From: JAKAFX01 sp049965715
Lineage (GTDB): Archaea > Thermoplasmatota > Thermoplasmata > Thermoplasmatales > Thermoplasmataceae
DNA length: 22,738 nt
Assembly: GCA_049965715.1 (NCBI GenBank)
Contig: JBMFWA010000021.1
Coordinates: forward strand, 1-22,738
Direction: 5' to 3'
Shown: positions 9,169-15,643 of the stretch, one piece after another
How the letters are laid out: each line of letters begins with the position of its first letter
How positions within the stretch are numbered: the first letter of the stretch is position 1
The notes under the pieces: generated by a model
What the model saw: only the letters and a program-made list of their open reading frames with translations
What the model was told of the DNA's origin: nothing
Database searches by the model: none
Program-made: the position numbers and the translations under genes

Positions 9169-10086
9169 GTGACATTGAATGATTCCCCATCGCTGATAAA
9201 GGGGCGTTTTCTTCACGCAATAAGATCCGTCATTCCGGATGCTTCTGTTCGACGAATGAAACTTCTGGGAAATGGATGGGACAATTATGTAATCGTTCTT
9301 GACAATAGGACAGTTTTCAGGTTTCCAAGGTTTCCCGATGAATCCGACAGACTGCAGAGTGAGGCAGCACTGTTGAACAGGATATCTCATGAAATTCCCA
9401 TCAGAATTCCGGATGCGAAGATCGAGGATCTGGTGATAGATGGCAGGCGGTTCATATTCTCCCATTATGAGATGATTCCCGGCATGCCATTGAGATTCGG
9501 ATCGCTGAGATTTGTCAATCAGGATTCATTATCTAATGAGATTGCCGGATTTCTCAGGACACTGCACGACATAAATACAGACGATCTGACAGATTTGAAC
9601 ATGAGAAGATTGGATAGAAAAGGATCTGAAAAGCGGTACACTGAAATCCTTAGGTATTTTGAAGAGAATATCTTTCCGGTCCTTGACAGGCTGAGTGTTC
9701 AGAGATTGGAGAACGCTTTCTCAGATTATTTCTCCCGACTGGACAGAATGCCCGATCCTGTTCTCATCCATGGAGACATGGGGCAGGGAAACATTCTCTT
9801 TGATAGGAAGAGTTCCAGGATCACGGGAATCATAGACTGGGAGGACTCCATAATTGGCGATCCCGCTCTTGATCTTGCGGGAGTGCTGGAGTATTTCCAT
9901 GGCAATTTTTTCCGCAGAGTTCTATCGCTATATGGTAATGAGGATGATGAATTTCTCGGCAGGGTAAAATTCTACTGGCAGATTGCCGGATACTATGCCT
10001 TCGATTACGGAATGAGGAACAGCGACCAGGAGATGATTGCAGCGGGAATCAAATCACTGTCATCCAAACTTGACTTTCGGGAATAA
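9169..10086 (+). CDS. APH-type (aminoglycoside phosphotransferase-like) small-molecule kinase
   Basis: Protein-kinase-like fold enzyme of the APH/choline kinase group, 305 residues. The N-lobe shows VFRFPRFPDESDRLQSE, with a basic residue and Glu in the usual ATP-lobe order. The catalytic loop is HGDMGQGN at 201-208 (Asp203, Asn208), and the Mg-binding segment is IIDWEDS, with Asp223, followed by GDPALDLA. Members phosphorylate sugars, amino alcohols or drugs; the substrate here cannot be named, and a resistance role should not be assumed. The start is GTG, supported by AGGAGA at 9154-9159. It lies 52 bp behind the DRG gene, so read-through from that operon is possible. It marks the end of the housekeeping block before the accessory region. 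Confidence 0.88.
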   Translation: MTLNDSPSLIKGRFLHAIRSVIPDASVRRMKLLGNGWDNYVIVLDNRTVFRFPRFPDESDRLQSEAALLNRISHEIPIRIPDAKIEDLVIDGRRFIFSHYEMIPGMPLRFGSLRFVNQDSLSNEIAGFLRTLHDINTDDLTDLNMRRLDRKGSEKRYTEILRYFEENIFPVLDRLSVQRLENAFSDYFSRLDRMPDPVLIHGDMGQGNILFDRKSSRITGIIDWEDSIIGDPALDLAGVLEYFHGNFFRRVLSLYGNEDDEFLGRVKFYWQIAGYYAFDYGMRNSDQEMIAAGIKSLSSKLDFRE

Positions 10087-10776
10087 TTTTGGCAGATAGT
10101 GCCTATTGACTTTTTATTTCAGTGTTTTCCCGGATATATTTCAGAAAACTGTATTGTCACGAATTCAAGTACCTTATGATGCTTTCTCGTACCTGAATGG
10201 CAACGCTTGCAACACCGAGAGTTTATCGGATATTCATGTGTTGTGATCTAATACTTCAGCGCCTTCTCCAACAGTCTTGTCAGAATGAGTGAGAGGAAGC
10301 AAAAGAACACATAATCCTCTGTTCTACCAGGTTTCCCCTGTTTGTGTGATGACCCATCTTCTCAATCATGTCGAAGAGTTCAGTTGCAGAGATATCACCC
10401 TGAATGAGTCTTGTTGTTATGTACCAGAAATGCATCCTTTCCGCACGAAAACTTTCAGGTCTTTCCCAATCTCTCCCAGTCGACCTGATGGGTTTCTGCA
10501 TTACCTTTCCGTCAATCCTGTGGGATTGAACCTCCTTATAATACGGTTACTGTCGTAACCTTTTGTTTTTCCTGATAGATTTCCTCAAGTAGGACATCAT
10601 TACCATAGTTGAATGTTGATCGTCGATTTACGTTATTGGAACAATTGATATATCACTGGATCCACAAAGATATCGTGGATGCAATTGCAGTGGAAATTCT
10701 AAAACTGTTCTGATGCCGTATATTTCCACCATGGTTTATACAGTAATATTTATATTACGTTTGCGTATTACGTTGC
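10087..10776. other. 690-bp stretch without an intact gene
   Basis: This gap between the APH-like kinase and vapB holds a decayed transposase-like reading on the minus strand (10280 to about 10600) and, at its right end, the vapBC promoter/operator. The part from 10087 to 10279 shows no convincing ORF, RNA or repeat. Reading frames on both strands are broken. Confidence 0.5.
10280..10600 (-). pseudogene. Degenerate transposase N-terminal fragment (IS1634/IS4-like), tentative
   Basis: On the minus strand an open frame from 10546 to 10280 reads YYKEVQSHRIDGKVMQK, followed by a short GR-containing link and a segment with WYITTRLIQGD and TELFDMIEKMG. A basic, GKV-Q-containing start followed by such helices resembles the N-terminal part of IS1634/IS4-type transposases. 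The preceding piece (about 10547-10600, reading EEIYQEKQKVTTVTV) is in another frame behind a TAA, so the gene is frameshifted as well as cut short. No catalytic DDE region follows. The family assignment is from pattern memory only and is weak. It could instead be a broken gene of another kind. Confidence 0.35.
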
Positions 10777-10778
10777 AT
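10743..10778 (+). promoter_or_regulatory. vapBC promoter and probable autoregulatory operator
   Basis: A perfect inverted repeat with 7-bp arms (GTAATAT-TT-ATATTAC) occupies 10743-10758 and contains the TATA-like core about 26 bases before the vapB ATG at 10777. It overlaps a tandem imperfect 13-bp direct repeat: TATTACGTTTGCG at 10753-10765 and TATTACGTTGCAT at 10766-10778, the second copy running into the start codon. Ribbon-helix-helix antitoxins typically bind such repeated short sites over their own promoter, so repression by VapB/VapBC is likely. Confidence 0.7.
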
Positions 10779-11025
10779 GGAGATAATAACCGCAAGAATT
10801 GATAGGGAGACAAAGGAAAAGATGAAAAAGCTGTCCTATATAAATTGGAGCGATGTCATTAGAGATTCTGTGATCAGAAAAATAAGAGAAGAGGAGTCAC
10901 GAGTGCGCATAATTGACAGAGCTGCCATAGCTGAAGGCATGGAAATAGCGTCAGGCGTGCGGAAATCTTCCTTTGGATGGAATTCAACCGAGGAGATAAG
11001 AAAATGGAGAAACCGGACAGTATAA
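10777..11025 (+). CDS. vapB: VapB-type antitoxin (ribbon-helix-helix)
   Basis: An 82-residue antitoxin paired with the PIN toxin that follows. The first residues (ITARIDRETKEKMKKL, then WSDVIRDSVIRKI) give the short beta strand and two helices of a ribbon-helix-helix DNA-binding domain (about 1-40). The remainder, ending with SSFGWNSTEEIRKWRN, is the toxin-binding tail. The ATG is preceded by a TATA element within a palindrome and by direct repeats, arguing for leaderless, self-repressed expression. It overlaps vapC by 22 bp. The role is inferred from fold, size and partner. Confidence 0.85.
   Translation: MEIITARIDRETKEKMKKLSYINWSDVIRDSVIRKIREEESRVRIIDRAAIAEGMEIASGVRKSSFGWNSTEEIRKWRNRTV
10991..10997 (+). 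promoter_or_regulatory. Shine-Dalgarno site that fixes the vapC start
   Basis: AGGAGAT lies 6 bases before the ATG at 11004, inside the end of vapB. It argues for 11004 over the upstream in-frame ATG at 10977, and for separate ribosome entry at the toxin gene within the bicistronic message. Confidence 0.75.
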
Positions 11026-11432
11026 TTCTCGATGCGTCGGTTGTCATCAAGTGGTTTGTTGATGAGGAATATACTGACAAAGCAATCGAGATTCTTAATG
11101 ACTACAGGAAGGGGGAAACTACGATTTATTCGGTTCAACTTATGCCGTACGAGGTTATGAATGCGTTGCGCTATAACTCTACATTGGGGAAGCAAGATCT
11201 GATCCTGATTGGGAGTGCGCTAAAAAAATTTCAGATTGAACTTTACCCCCTTGTGGACGGCTTGTATGAATCGACAATTGACATCGCAATTAATTCCGGA
11301 ACAACAATATTTGATGCATCCTATCTCGCGCTTGCGATTGAGATGAACGGCCATGCCTACACTGCGGACAAACGGTTTGCGGATAAAGTCGCTGAATATG
11401 GGCATCTGTCGCATATTTCAAGTTACAAATGA
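11004..11432 (+). CDS. vapC: VapC toxin, PIN-domain ribonuclease
   Basis: A 142-residue PIN-domain protein that, by family, cuts RNA (often tRNA or rRNA) when freed from VapB. The acidic metal-binding residues are all present: Asp10 in ILDASVVIKWF, Glu50 in MPYEVMNAL, Asp104 in TIFDASYLALA and Asp122 in YTADKRFA, so it should be catalytically competent. The ATG at 11004 is chosen because AGGAGAT precedes it and the PIN domain begins within ten residues. An upstream ATG at 10977 would add nine residues (MEFNRGDKK) and overlap vapB more. This is an intact type II toxin-antitoxin module at the left edge of the accessory region. Confidence 0.92.
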   Translation: MEKPDSIILDASVVIKWFVDEEYTDKAIEILNDYRKGETTIYSVQLMPYEVMNALRYNSTLGKQDLILIGSALKKFQIELYPLVDGLYESTIDIAINSGTTIFDASYLALAIEMNGHAYTADKRFADKVAEYGHLSHISSYK

Positions 11433-11859
11433 GAACTGTAATTTTACAAGCTAAAAACAATTCGATCTGAGAAGCTCGCATGCATGTATGCGTATATCCT
11501 CTGCTGCAACATTGCATTGTACGGTTCACGCTGCTGTTCAAGTGTATTGTGCAGTGATCTGTGAATCTGTGGGATATATCCTGAATTTATATGTTCTCAT
11601 GAACCTGATCTTTCTTTATCCAGATGCTGATTATAAGCATTTCACTGGCTTTCATCCCCTATCTCGCAAAAGGAGACTTTCCGCGCGAATATGTTAAAGA
11701 AATGAAGAAAAACATAGAAAAAGAAACAAAAAAAGAGATAAATCAAGGATCATCCACGCCTAATCTGAAAGATTTCTCTAAGAAAAATGTGTATTCGGCG
11801 TTTAAACCAATCAGTGGCGAATAATTATTGGAGATGCAGGAAACGTATATTGTGATTCC
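11433..11859. other. 427-bp stretch between vapC and the 504-residue gene
   Basis: Only a short possible ORF (11624-11824) stands out. A TATA-like GAATTTATATG occurs at about 11582-11592 on the plus strand, some 35 bases before that ORF. The part from 11433 to 11580 shows no supported gene, RNA or repeat. Confidence 0.45.
11624..11824 (+). CDS. Possible small protein, 66 residues
   Basis: A short frame with a hydrophobic start (MLIISISLAFIPYLAKG) followed by a Lys/Glu-rich stretch (KEMKKNIEKETKKE). I do not recognise it. The lysine and glutamate content and a TATA-like sequence 30-40 bases upstream are mildly in favour of a real gene. The short length, lack of a Shine-Dalgarno and its place beside decayed mobile DNA are against it. 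It may be the tail of a lost gene. Confidence 0.3.
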   Translation: MLIISISLAFIPYLAKGDFPREYVKEMKKNIEKETKKEINQGSSTPNLKDFSKKNVYSAFKPISGE

Positions 11860-13374
11860 CTAGGAATAGGAAATACCGAGTTTCCTGTAGAGAGCTATGG
11901 TTGAAAGATTGTCTATGAAGAAAGTGGCGGCCTCTTCCCCCTGTTTGCCGGTTATTCCATTTTCCGCAAGCGCGTCTGTGAATAATGAAATAAAGGCCTC
12001 ATCATGAGTGTATAGATAGGATTCTGAAGCGACACGGGTTAAGAGATCGATCAGAATTTCCTTCCTGTCTTTGACTGGAATTCTCTTGGAATACTGCAGT
12101 GCCATCTCAATGTAATTCTTTGCCCTGGTACTGTCTTTAATGTATGCATAGGCTTCAGAAAGGTCAAATAGACCCTGAAGCTTGATCATCACCGGAAGTT
12201 CAAGAACCAGAAGCTTTTCCGCTTTGTTAAGGAGATCACTTCTTGTGCGCTCTGAGACTGCATATCTGCCAGCCAGGATAAAGCAGTTTGCGTAAACGGA
12301 GGAATACTGTTCTGCCATTCCGATTGCATTCTCCTTTAACTCCTTCAATTTTGCGGGCATTCTTCCTCCCGGAACAGAGTTCAAAATCGTTTCCATCATG
12401 TCGTTGAAATCAGACATGCTCTTTACTGACTTTTCATAGAAGCTTGAGGCAAGTTTCCTGGCCCGATCATCGAGTCCAATCTGGGCATATGTCCTGATAA
12501 GATGCATTTCACGAATGATTCCTATTATCTCTCTTTCACGGCTTCCAGTCGGGCTCTCTAATTTACTGAGGTACGACTGGGAAGACTCAAGGAGACCCTG
12601 ATCCCGAGGTTCCGATTTTTCATATAACTGACTGTATGCAATAGCTGCTTGTGCGTATGAAAATATCTCCTCGAGGTTATCCCCCGATAAAATGGGGAGG
12701 AAATATTTCTCAGCAGTTCTGATATCATCGATGGTCGAGCATCTGGTTTCTGAAGGCATGCATATTTTCCTGAATACCAAGCCGGCCAAACCTTTCTTGT
12801 CGTCCCTAGTGCCTGAACGCTGAATGCACTGTATTATGTCATCCTTCTTCGACTTTATATGATCAGAGATGTGCCAGTATCCCGCCGACACATCGGTTAA
12901 ATCGTAATATCCTTCCTTGGTCTTGTCATTTCTGGCAGGAAGGGCTGACAGACCACGAAATGCCAAATCAAATCCCTTTGGATAGATTCCGGCAACGCAC
13001 TCAGCAAGCAGGAGTTTCTTCTGCATAAAAATAGGCTCCTGAATGGGAAGAATCAGTGAGAATATCGGGTCATTTTCAATCTTCCGCAGGATTGAAACCA
13101 TCTCCTCTTTTCGATCCATAAGGCCCAGTAAGAGGCTGTATTCAATCTCAAGAATTGGGTCTAAAGCTTCTTGGCCAGGTTGCACTTTATGCATCTTCTG
13201 GTTTATCTCCTCATACAGGTTTTTGCTATAATCGTCCCAGTTATCTGGGTTGTTGTTCAGAATTGATCTGTACTTCAGATATTTTATCTTTGACTCCAGG
13301 AGGGCATTTCTGTCACGGATCAAAGGAAATATTCCTGTTGCAATTTCATTATTAGATTTTGATTCCATATGCAT
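11860..13374 (-). CDS. Unrecognised 504-residue alpha-helical (TPR-like) protein
   Basis: No enzyme motif is visible. The sequence is rich in amphipathic helices with a spacing reminiscent of tetratricopeptide-type repeats, for example LLNKAEKLLVLELPVMIKL, LFDLSEAYAYIKDSTRAKNY and AYAQIGLDDRARKL-like units in the second half. This suggests a solenoid that binds protein partners. There is no signal peptide or membrane segment, so it is probably cytoplasmic. The start is ATG at 13374 or the second ATG at 13368; there is no Shine-Dalgarno. A 16-bp element spanning this start recurs, with one mismatch, in the promoter of the ATPase gene about 1.8 kb away. It is an intact long ORF between transposase remnants and may be horizontally acquired. 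Function is unknown. Confidence 0.75.
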   Translation of the reverse strand: MHMESKSNNEIATGIFPLIRDRNALLESKIKYLKYRSILNNNPDNWDDYSKNLYEEINQKMHKVQPGQEALDPILEIEYSLLLGLMDRKEEMVSILRKIENDPIFSLILPIQEPIFMQKKLLLAECVAGIYPKGFDLAFRGLSALPARNDKTKEGYYDLTDVSAGYWHISDHIKSKKDDIIQCIQRSGTRDDKKGLAGLVFRKICMPSETRCSTIDDIRTAEKYFLPILSGDNLEEIFSYAQAAIAYSQLYEKSEPRDQGLLESSQSYLSKLESPTGSREREIIGIIREMHLIRTYAQIGLDDRARKLASSFYEKSVKSMSDFNDMMETILNSVPGGRMPAKLKELKENAIGMAEQYSSVYANCFILAGRYAVSERTRSDLLNKAEKLLVLELPVMIKLQGLFDLSEAYAYIKDSTRAKNYIEMALQYSKRIPVKDRKEILIDLLTRVASESYLYTHDEAFISLFTDALAENGITGKQGEEAATFFIDNLSTIALYRKLGISYS

Positions 13375-13384
13375 TTATTGCGAA
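13369..13384 (-). repeat. 16-bp direct repeat, left copy
   Basis: The plus-strand sequence ATGCATTTATTGCGAA here matches ATGCATTCATTGCGAA at 15163-15178 with one mismatch, in the same orientation. This copy covers the start codon region of the 504-residue gene. It may be a shared operator half or the scar of a recombination or insertion event. Confidence 0.5.
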
Positions 13385-13853
13385 TATCAAGTAGTACCAA
13401 TACTTTTGCGTTTATCCTGAAAAAATCTCTATTTGTGATTTCTCTTAACGGAGGTTCCAGATTCCTTTTTTGAAATTAACCAGTATTACAGCCTGATCTC
13501 CCTGCTTTTACCACCACGATATATTGCATGGAGTCTCAAGGATTTCCTTCTGCTTCCCGGTCCTTTCAAGTTCTGTCAGATTGCCGATCTGATCCTCAAT
13601 GACATGGAGTTTCTCAAGCTCCAGGAGCATCCTTTCCAGGGAATACTTCTTCATGAGGCAGGTTGGGATCATGCCCCATATGAAGGATTGTGTAACATTA
13701 TACCCATAAATGTGGAGATACCGTTACATGATGTCAAACAACCATCTCATCCACAGAGCAGACAAAAACCTCACCCGTGTCAAGATTTGTACCATTTCTG
13801 AAACATGACAATGGCAATTGCAGCAACAAGAAAGATGACCACGTCCTGACTGG
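13375..13853. other. 479-bp stretch with transposase debris
   Basis: Between the 504-residue gene and the ATPase gene there is no intact gene. The minus strand at 13508 to about 13690 keeps a transposase C-terminus-like reading. The rest (13385-13507 and 13690-13853) has broken frames and no convincing RNA or repeat. Confidence 0.5.
13508..13690 (-). pseudogene. Degenerate transposase C-terminal fragment
   Basis: The minus strand reads FIWGMIPTCLMKKYSLERM, then helices containing LLELEKLHVIED and TELERTGKQKEILE, ending at a TAA at 13508. The order 'LLKKYS-x-LLLEL-K-x-x-I' followed by a 'K-Q-x-EIL' helix is the pattern I associate with the C-terminus of IS1634/IS4-like transposases common in Thermoplasmatales. 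The ORF from ATG at 13654 is only 48 codons, and nothing upstream encodes the DDE core. It is on the same strand as the N-terminal-like piece near 10.3-10.6 kb but lies upstream of it in the reading direction, so the two cannot be halves of one simply split gene. Confidence 0.45.
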
Positions 13854-15119
13854 TCAGAGATTGAGCAGCCACCTCCAAAGCGGTATCGCCTTGATTTGCA
13901 CCCCTTCATAACTGAATGTATCCTCATAATTCCATGTTATGAGTGTGAGGTTTCTGCAATGGAGCAGTTCAGATGCTGTCACCATTGATTTTATCTCTCT
14001 TTTATCCAGATCATCACGACTTTCCGAGTATGTTACGTTTATGAGTTCCCTAACCTCAATTCCGGTCTTCAGAATGAAGTCAACCTCATGATCATTGTAA
14101 TCTTTGAAATAGTATATTTCCATATTCTGCGAGAAATAATTTCTCCTTCTCAGCAGATCAATGTAGACCAGGTTCTCCATCATGGCCCCGAAATTTTCCA
14201 AGGAGCTTGATGTCACGTGATTAACCATACCTGTATCAACGCAGTATATTTTTTTCGTGCTTCTTTCGATCTCCTTTGGCTTGAATGAGAATTTCCTGAG
14301 TTGAAGAATCAGGTACGATTCCTCAAGGTAAGATAGATAATTCTTTGAAGTGTGATCACTCTTCAGTCCAAAGTCATTCTTTATTCTGTTGTAGGAGACG
14401 TATTTTGCAGCATTACTGATCATGGTCATTGCCATTTCTCGGAAAGTGCTCTTATACGATATATTGAAACGCGAGATTATGTCCTTTTCCACAATGTCGT
14501 CGTAAAGATTTTTAAGGTATGGTCCGGGGTTTTCCCCGTTCACGACATCCGGGAAACCGCCGTTGTCCATGTAAGCCCTTAAATGATGTCTGATCACATC
14601 CTCGTCCGCGGCGGATTCAATTCTTGCAGAGACTTTCCTTGAAACAAGGAATTCCCTGAAACTGAAAGGAAAAATCTCCAGTGAAACATGCCGTCCGGTG
14701 AGATGCGACGCCAGCTCCTTGCTCAGCAGCTTCGAATTTGAACCCGTAAGGAAGACATTGTAACCATGTCTGTGCAGCTTGTTGACAAACAGTTCCCACC
14801 GATCCACATTCTGAATCTCGTCAAGGAAAATAATGCTGAAATTGCCATTCAGTTCTATCATGCTTGATAATATAATGTCAGGATCGACATCCAGCAGTAT
14901 CCTCTCATCAAAATTAACGTATCCTATATTTTCTCCAGAAAGCAATGACGCAGTGAATGTTGATTTTCCGGATCGCCTCACCCCAATGATGGTTTTGATC
15001 AGATTACTCCTGCGATAATCGCCAAAGCTGGTTTTGAACTCGCGGTCGATATAATTGTTTTTCCTGATGATGGATTTGAATTCAGTGTACTGATCCCTGA
15101 GAATATTCTTCGCATTCAT
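13854..15119 (-). CDS. AAA-family ATPase with DUF4143 C-terminal region
   Basis: A 421-residue P-loop ATPase of the AAA_14/DUF4143 group, common and expanded in archaea. Walker A is GVRRSGKST at 46-54, Walker B is IIFLDE at 96-101, and the sensor is LTGSNSKLL at 124-132, followed by LTGRHVSLEIFPFSFREF, a hallmark of the group. The C-terminal DUF4143 half ends in a nuclease-like fold remnant: EVDFILKTG keeps an acidic residue, but the later INVTYS has Thr where the family often has Lys. The cellular role of the family is unclear; some copies sit beside mobile or defence genes. The ATG at 15119 is 27 bases from a TATA box, so it is leaderless. Its promoter has a striking phased repeat array. 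It looks intact. Confidence 0.9.
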   Translation of the reverse strand: MNAKNILRDQYTEFKSIIRKNNYIDREFKTSFGDYRRSNLIKTIIGVRRSGKSTFTASLLSGENIGYVNFDERILLDVDPDIILSSMIELNGNFSIIFLDEIQNVDRWELFVNKLHRHGYNVFLTGSNSKLLSKELASHLTGRHVSLEIFPFSFREFLVSRKVSARIESAADEDVIRHHLRAYMDNGGFPDVVNGENPGPYLKNLYDDIVEKDIISRFNISYKSTFREMAMTMISNAAKYVSYNRIKNDFGLKSDHTSKNYLSYLEESYLILQLRKFSFKPKEIERSTKKIYCVDTGMVNHVTSSSLENFGAMMENLVYIDLLRRRNYFSQNMEIYYFKDYNDHEVDFILKTGIEVRELINVTYSESRDDLDKREIKSMVTASELLHCRNLTLITWNYEDTFSYEGVQIKAIPLWRWLLNL

Positions 15120-15186
15120 TGCACTTCAAATGCGAACTTTTGTATAAATCTTCGCATGATTGATGCATTCATTGCGAACAATGAAT
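15109..15186 (-). promoter_or_regulatory. Phased operator array and TATA box of the ATPase gene
   Basis: Four copies of a heptamer start at 15109 (TTCGCAT), 15130 (ATGCGAA), 15151 (TTCGCAT) and 15172 (TTGCGAA, one mismatch), each exactly 21 bp from the last and alternating in orientation. The two central copies form a perfect inverted repeat flanking the minus-strand TATA GATTTATACA (15141-15150). The outermost copy lies within a perfect 8-bp-arm inverted repeat, ATTCATTG-CGAA-CAATGAAT (15167-15186). The first copy covers codons 2-4 of the ATPase gene. The 21-bp spacing equals two helical turns, so bound dimers would stack on one DNA face. Confidence 0.75.
15163..15178 (-). repeat. 16-bp direct repeat, right copy
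   Basis: The plus-strand ATGCATTCATTGCGAA, the partner of the element at 13369-13384, lies at the upstream end of the ATPase operator array. The two copies bracket the ATPase gene and the transposase remnant. An 11-bp part (GCATTCATTGC) recurs again at 15112-15122 over the ATPase start codon. Confidence 0.5.
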
Positions 15187-15385
15187 TTCCGGTAATTATT
15201 ATGTACCCATCTGAGACCTTGCAATATGTGACCTCATCAGACCACTTAGAGAAAAAATAACCACTGGAAAAATTTAGACCAACACCGGTAGTGTGAAGCT
15301 GGACCTTTTTATATGTGGAGCATTTCAGGGTGTTGACTCATCAGGAATCACAACGAAATTCTCACATTTTGAAAAACGAGTTCGC

Positions 15386-15643
15386 TTATTGGGATAGAAA
15401 AAATTCGCTCACTTCAGAGGCGACAAGATCGTATGGGGGCGGATTCAACACAAGTGCCGGGATTTCTTTTTCCCATTGAGTCCTGAACATCTTAACTCTC
15501 TTTTCTGCCTCTTCACTGTCATACGTTCTTTCACAGAGCTTCATTTTTTCTGAAACCAGTAGCGAATCCAGTTTCACATTTTTCTTGATCAGGAAATAGA
15601 TGTCATACAGATCCCTTGCCTTTTTTCTTTTCATAAAAGCCAA
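15386..15643 (-). pseudogene. C-terminal remnant of an AbiEii-type nucleotidyltransferase
   Basis: An 85-codon frame that begins directly after a TAG stop and reads FMKRKKARDLYDIYFLIKK, followed by a helical region and a PPPYDLVASEVSEFFL end. 'KARDLYDxYFLxKK' is the C-terminal signature of AbiEii/AbiGii-family nucleotidyltransferases, the toxins of AbiE-type systems. The catalytic N-terminal half (GGT-type nucleotidyltransferase motif) is missing, and the frame instead overlaps the last 41 bp of the ORF3-type gene. This is best read as a truncated relic left by insertion or deletion. Possible start codons are TTG 15643 and ATG 15634. A translated small protein cannot be excluded. Confidence 0.6.

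Noticed and set aside
9169..10086. Antibiotic resistance gene (aminoglycoside phosphotransferase)
   Set aside because: Only the general APH kinase fold is supported; many archaeal members act on other small molecules, so no resistance role is claimed.
10174..10196. C/D-box-like pair (TGATG followed by CTGA)
   Set aside because: The C box is imperfect, there is no internal D'/C' pair, and no terminal stem is visible; too weak to call a guide RNA.
13780..13893. Hydrophobic reading (VVIFLVAAIAIVMF) on the minus strand just past the ATPase stop
   Set aside because: It opens only after a stop inside the ATPase gene, has no start of its own, and is about 38 codons; probably a chance frame, though it could be the tail of a lost membrane gene.
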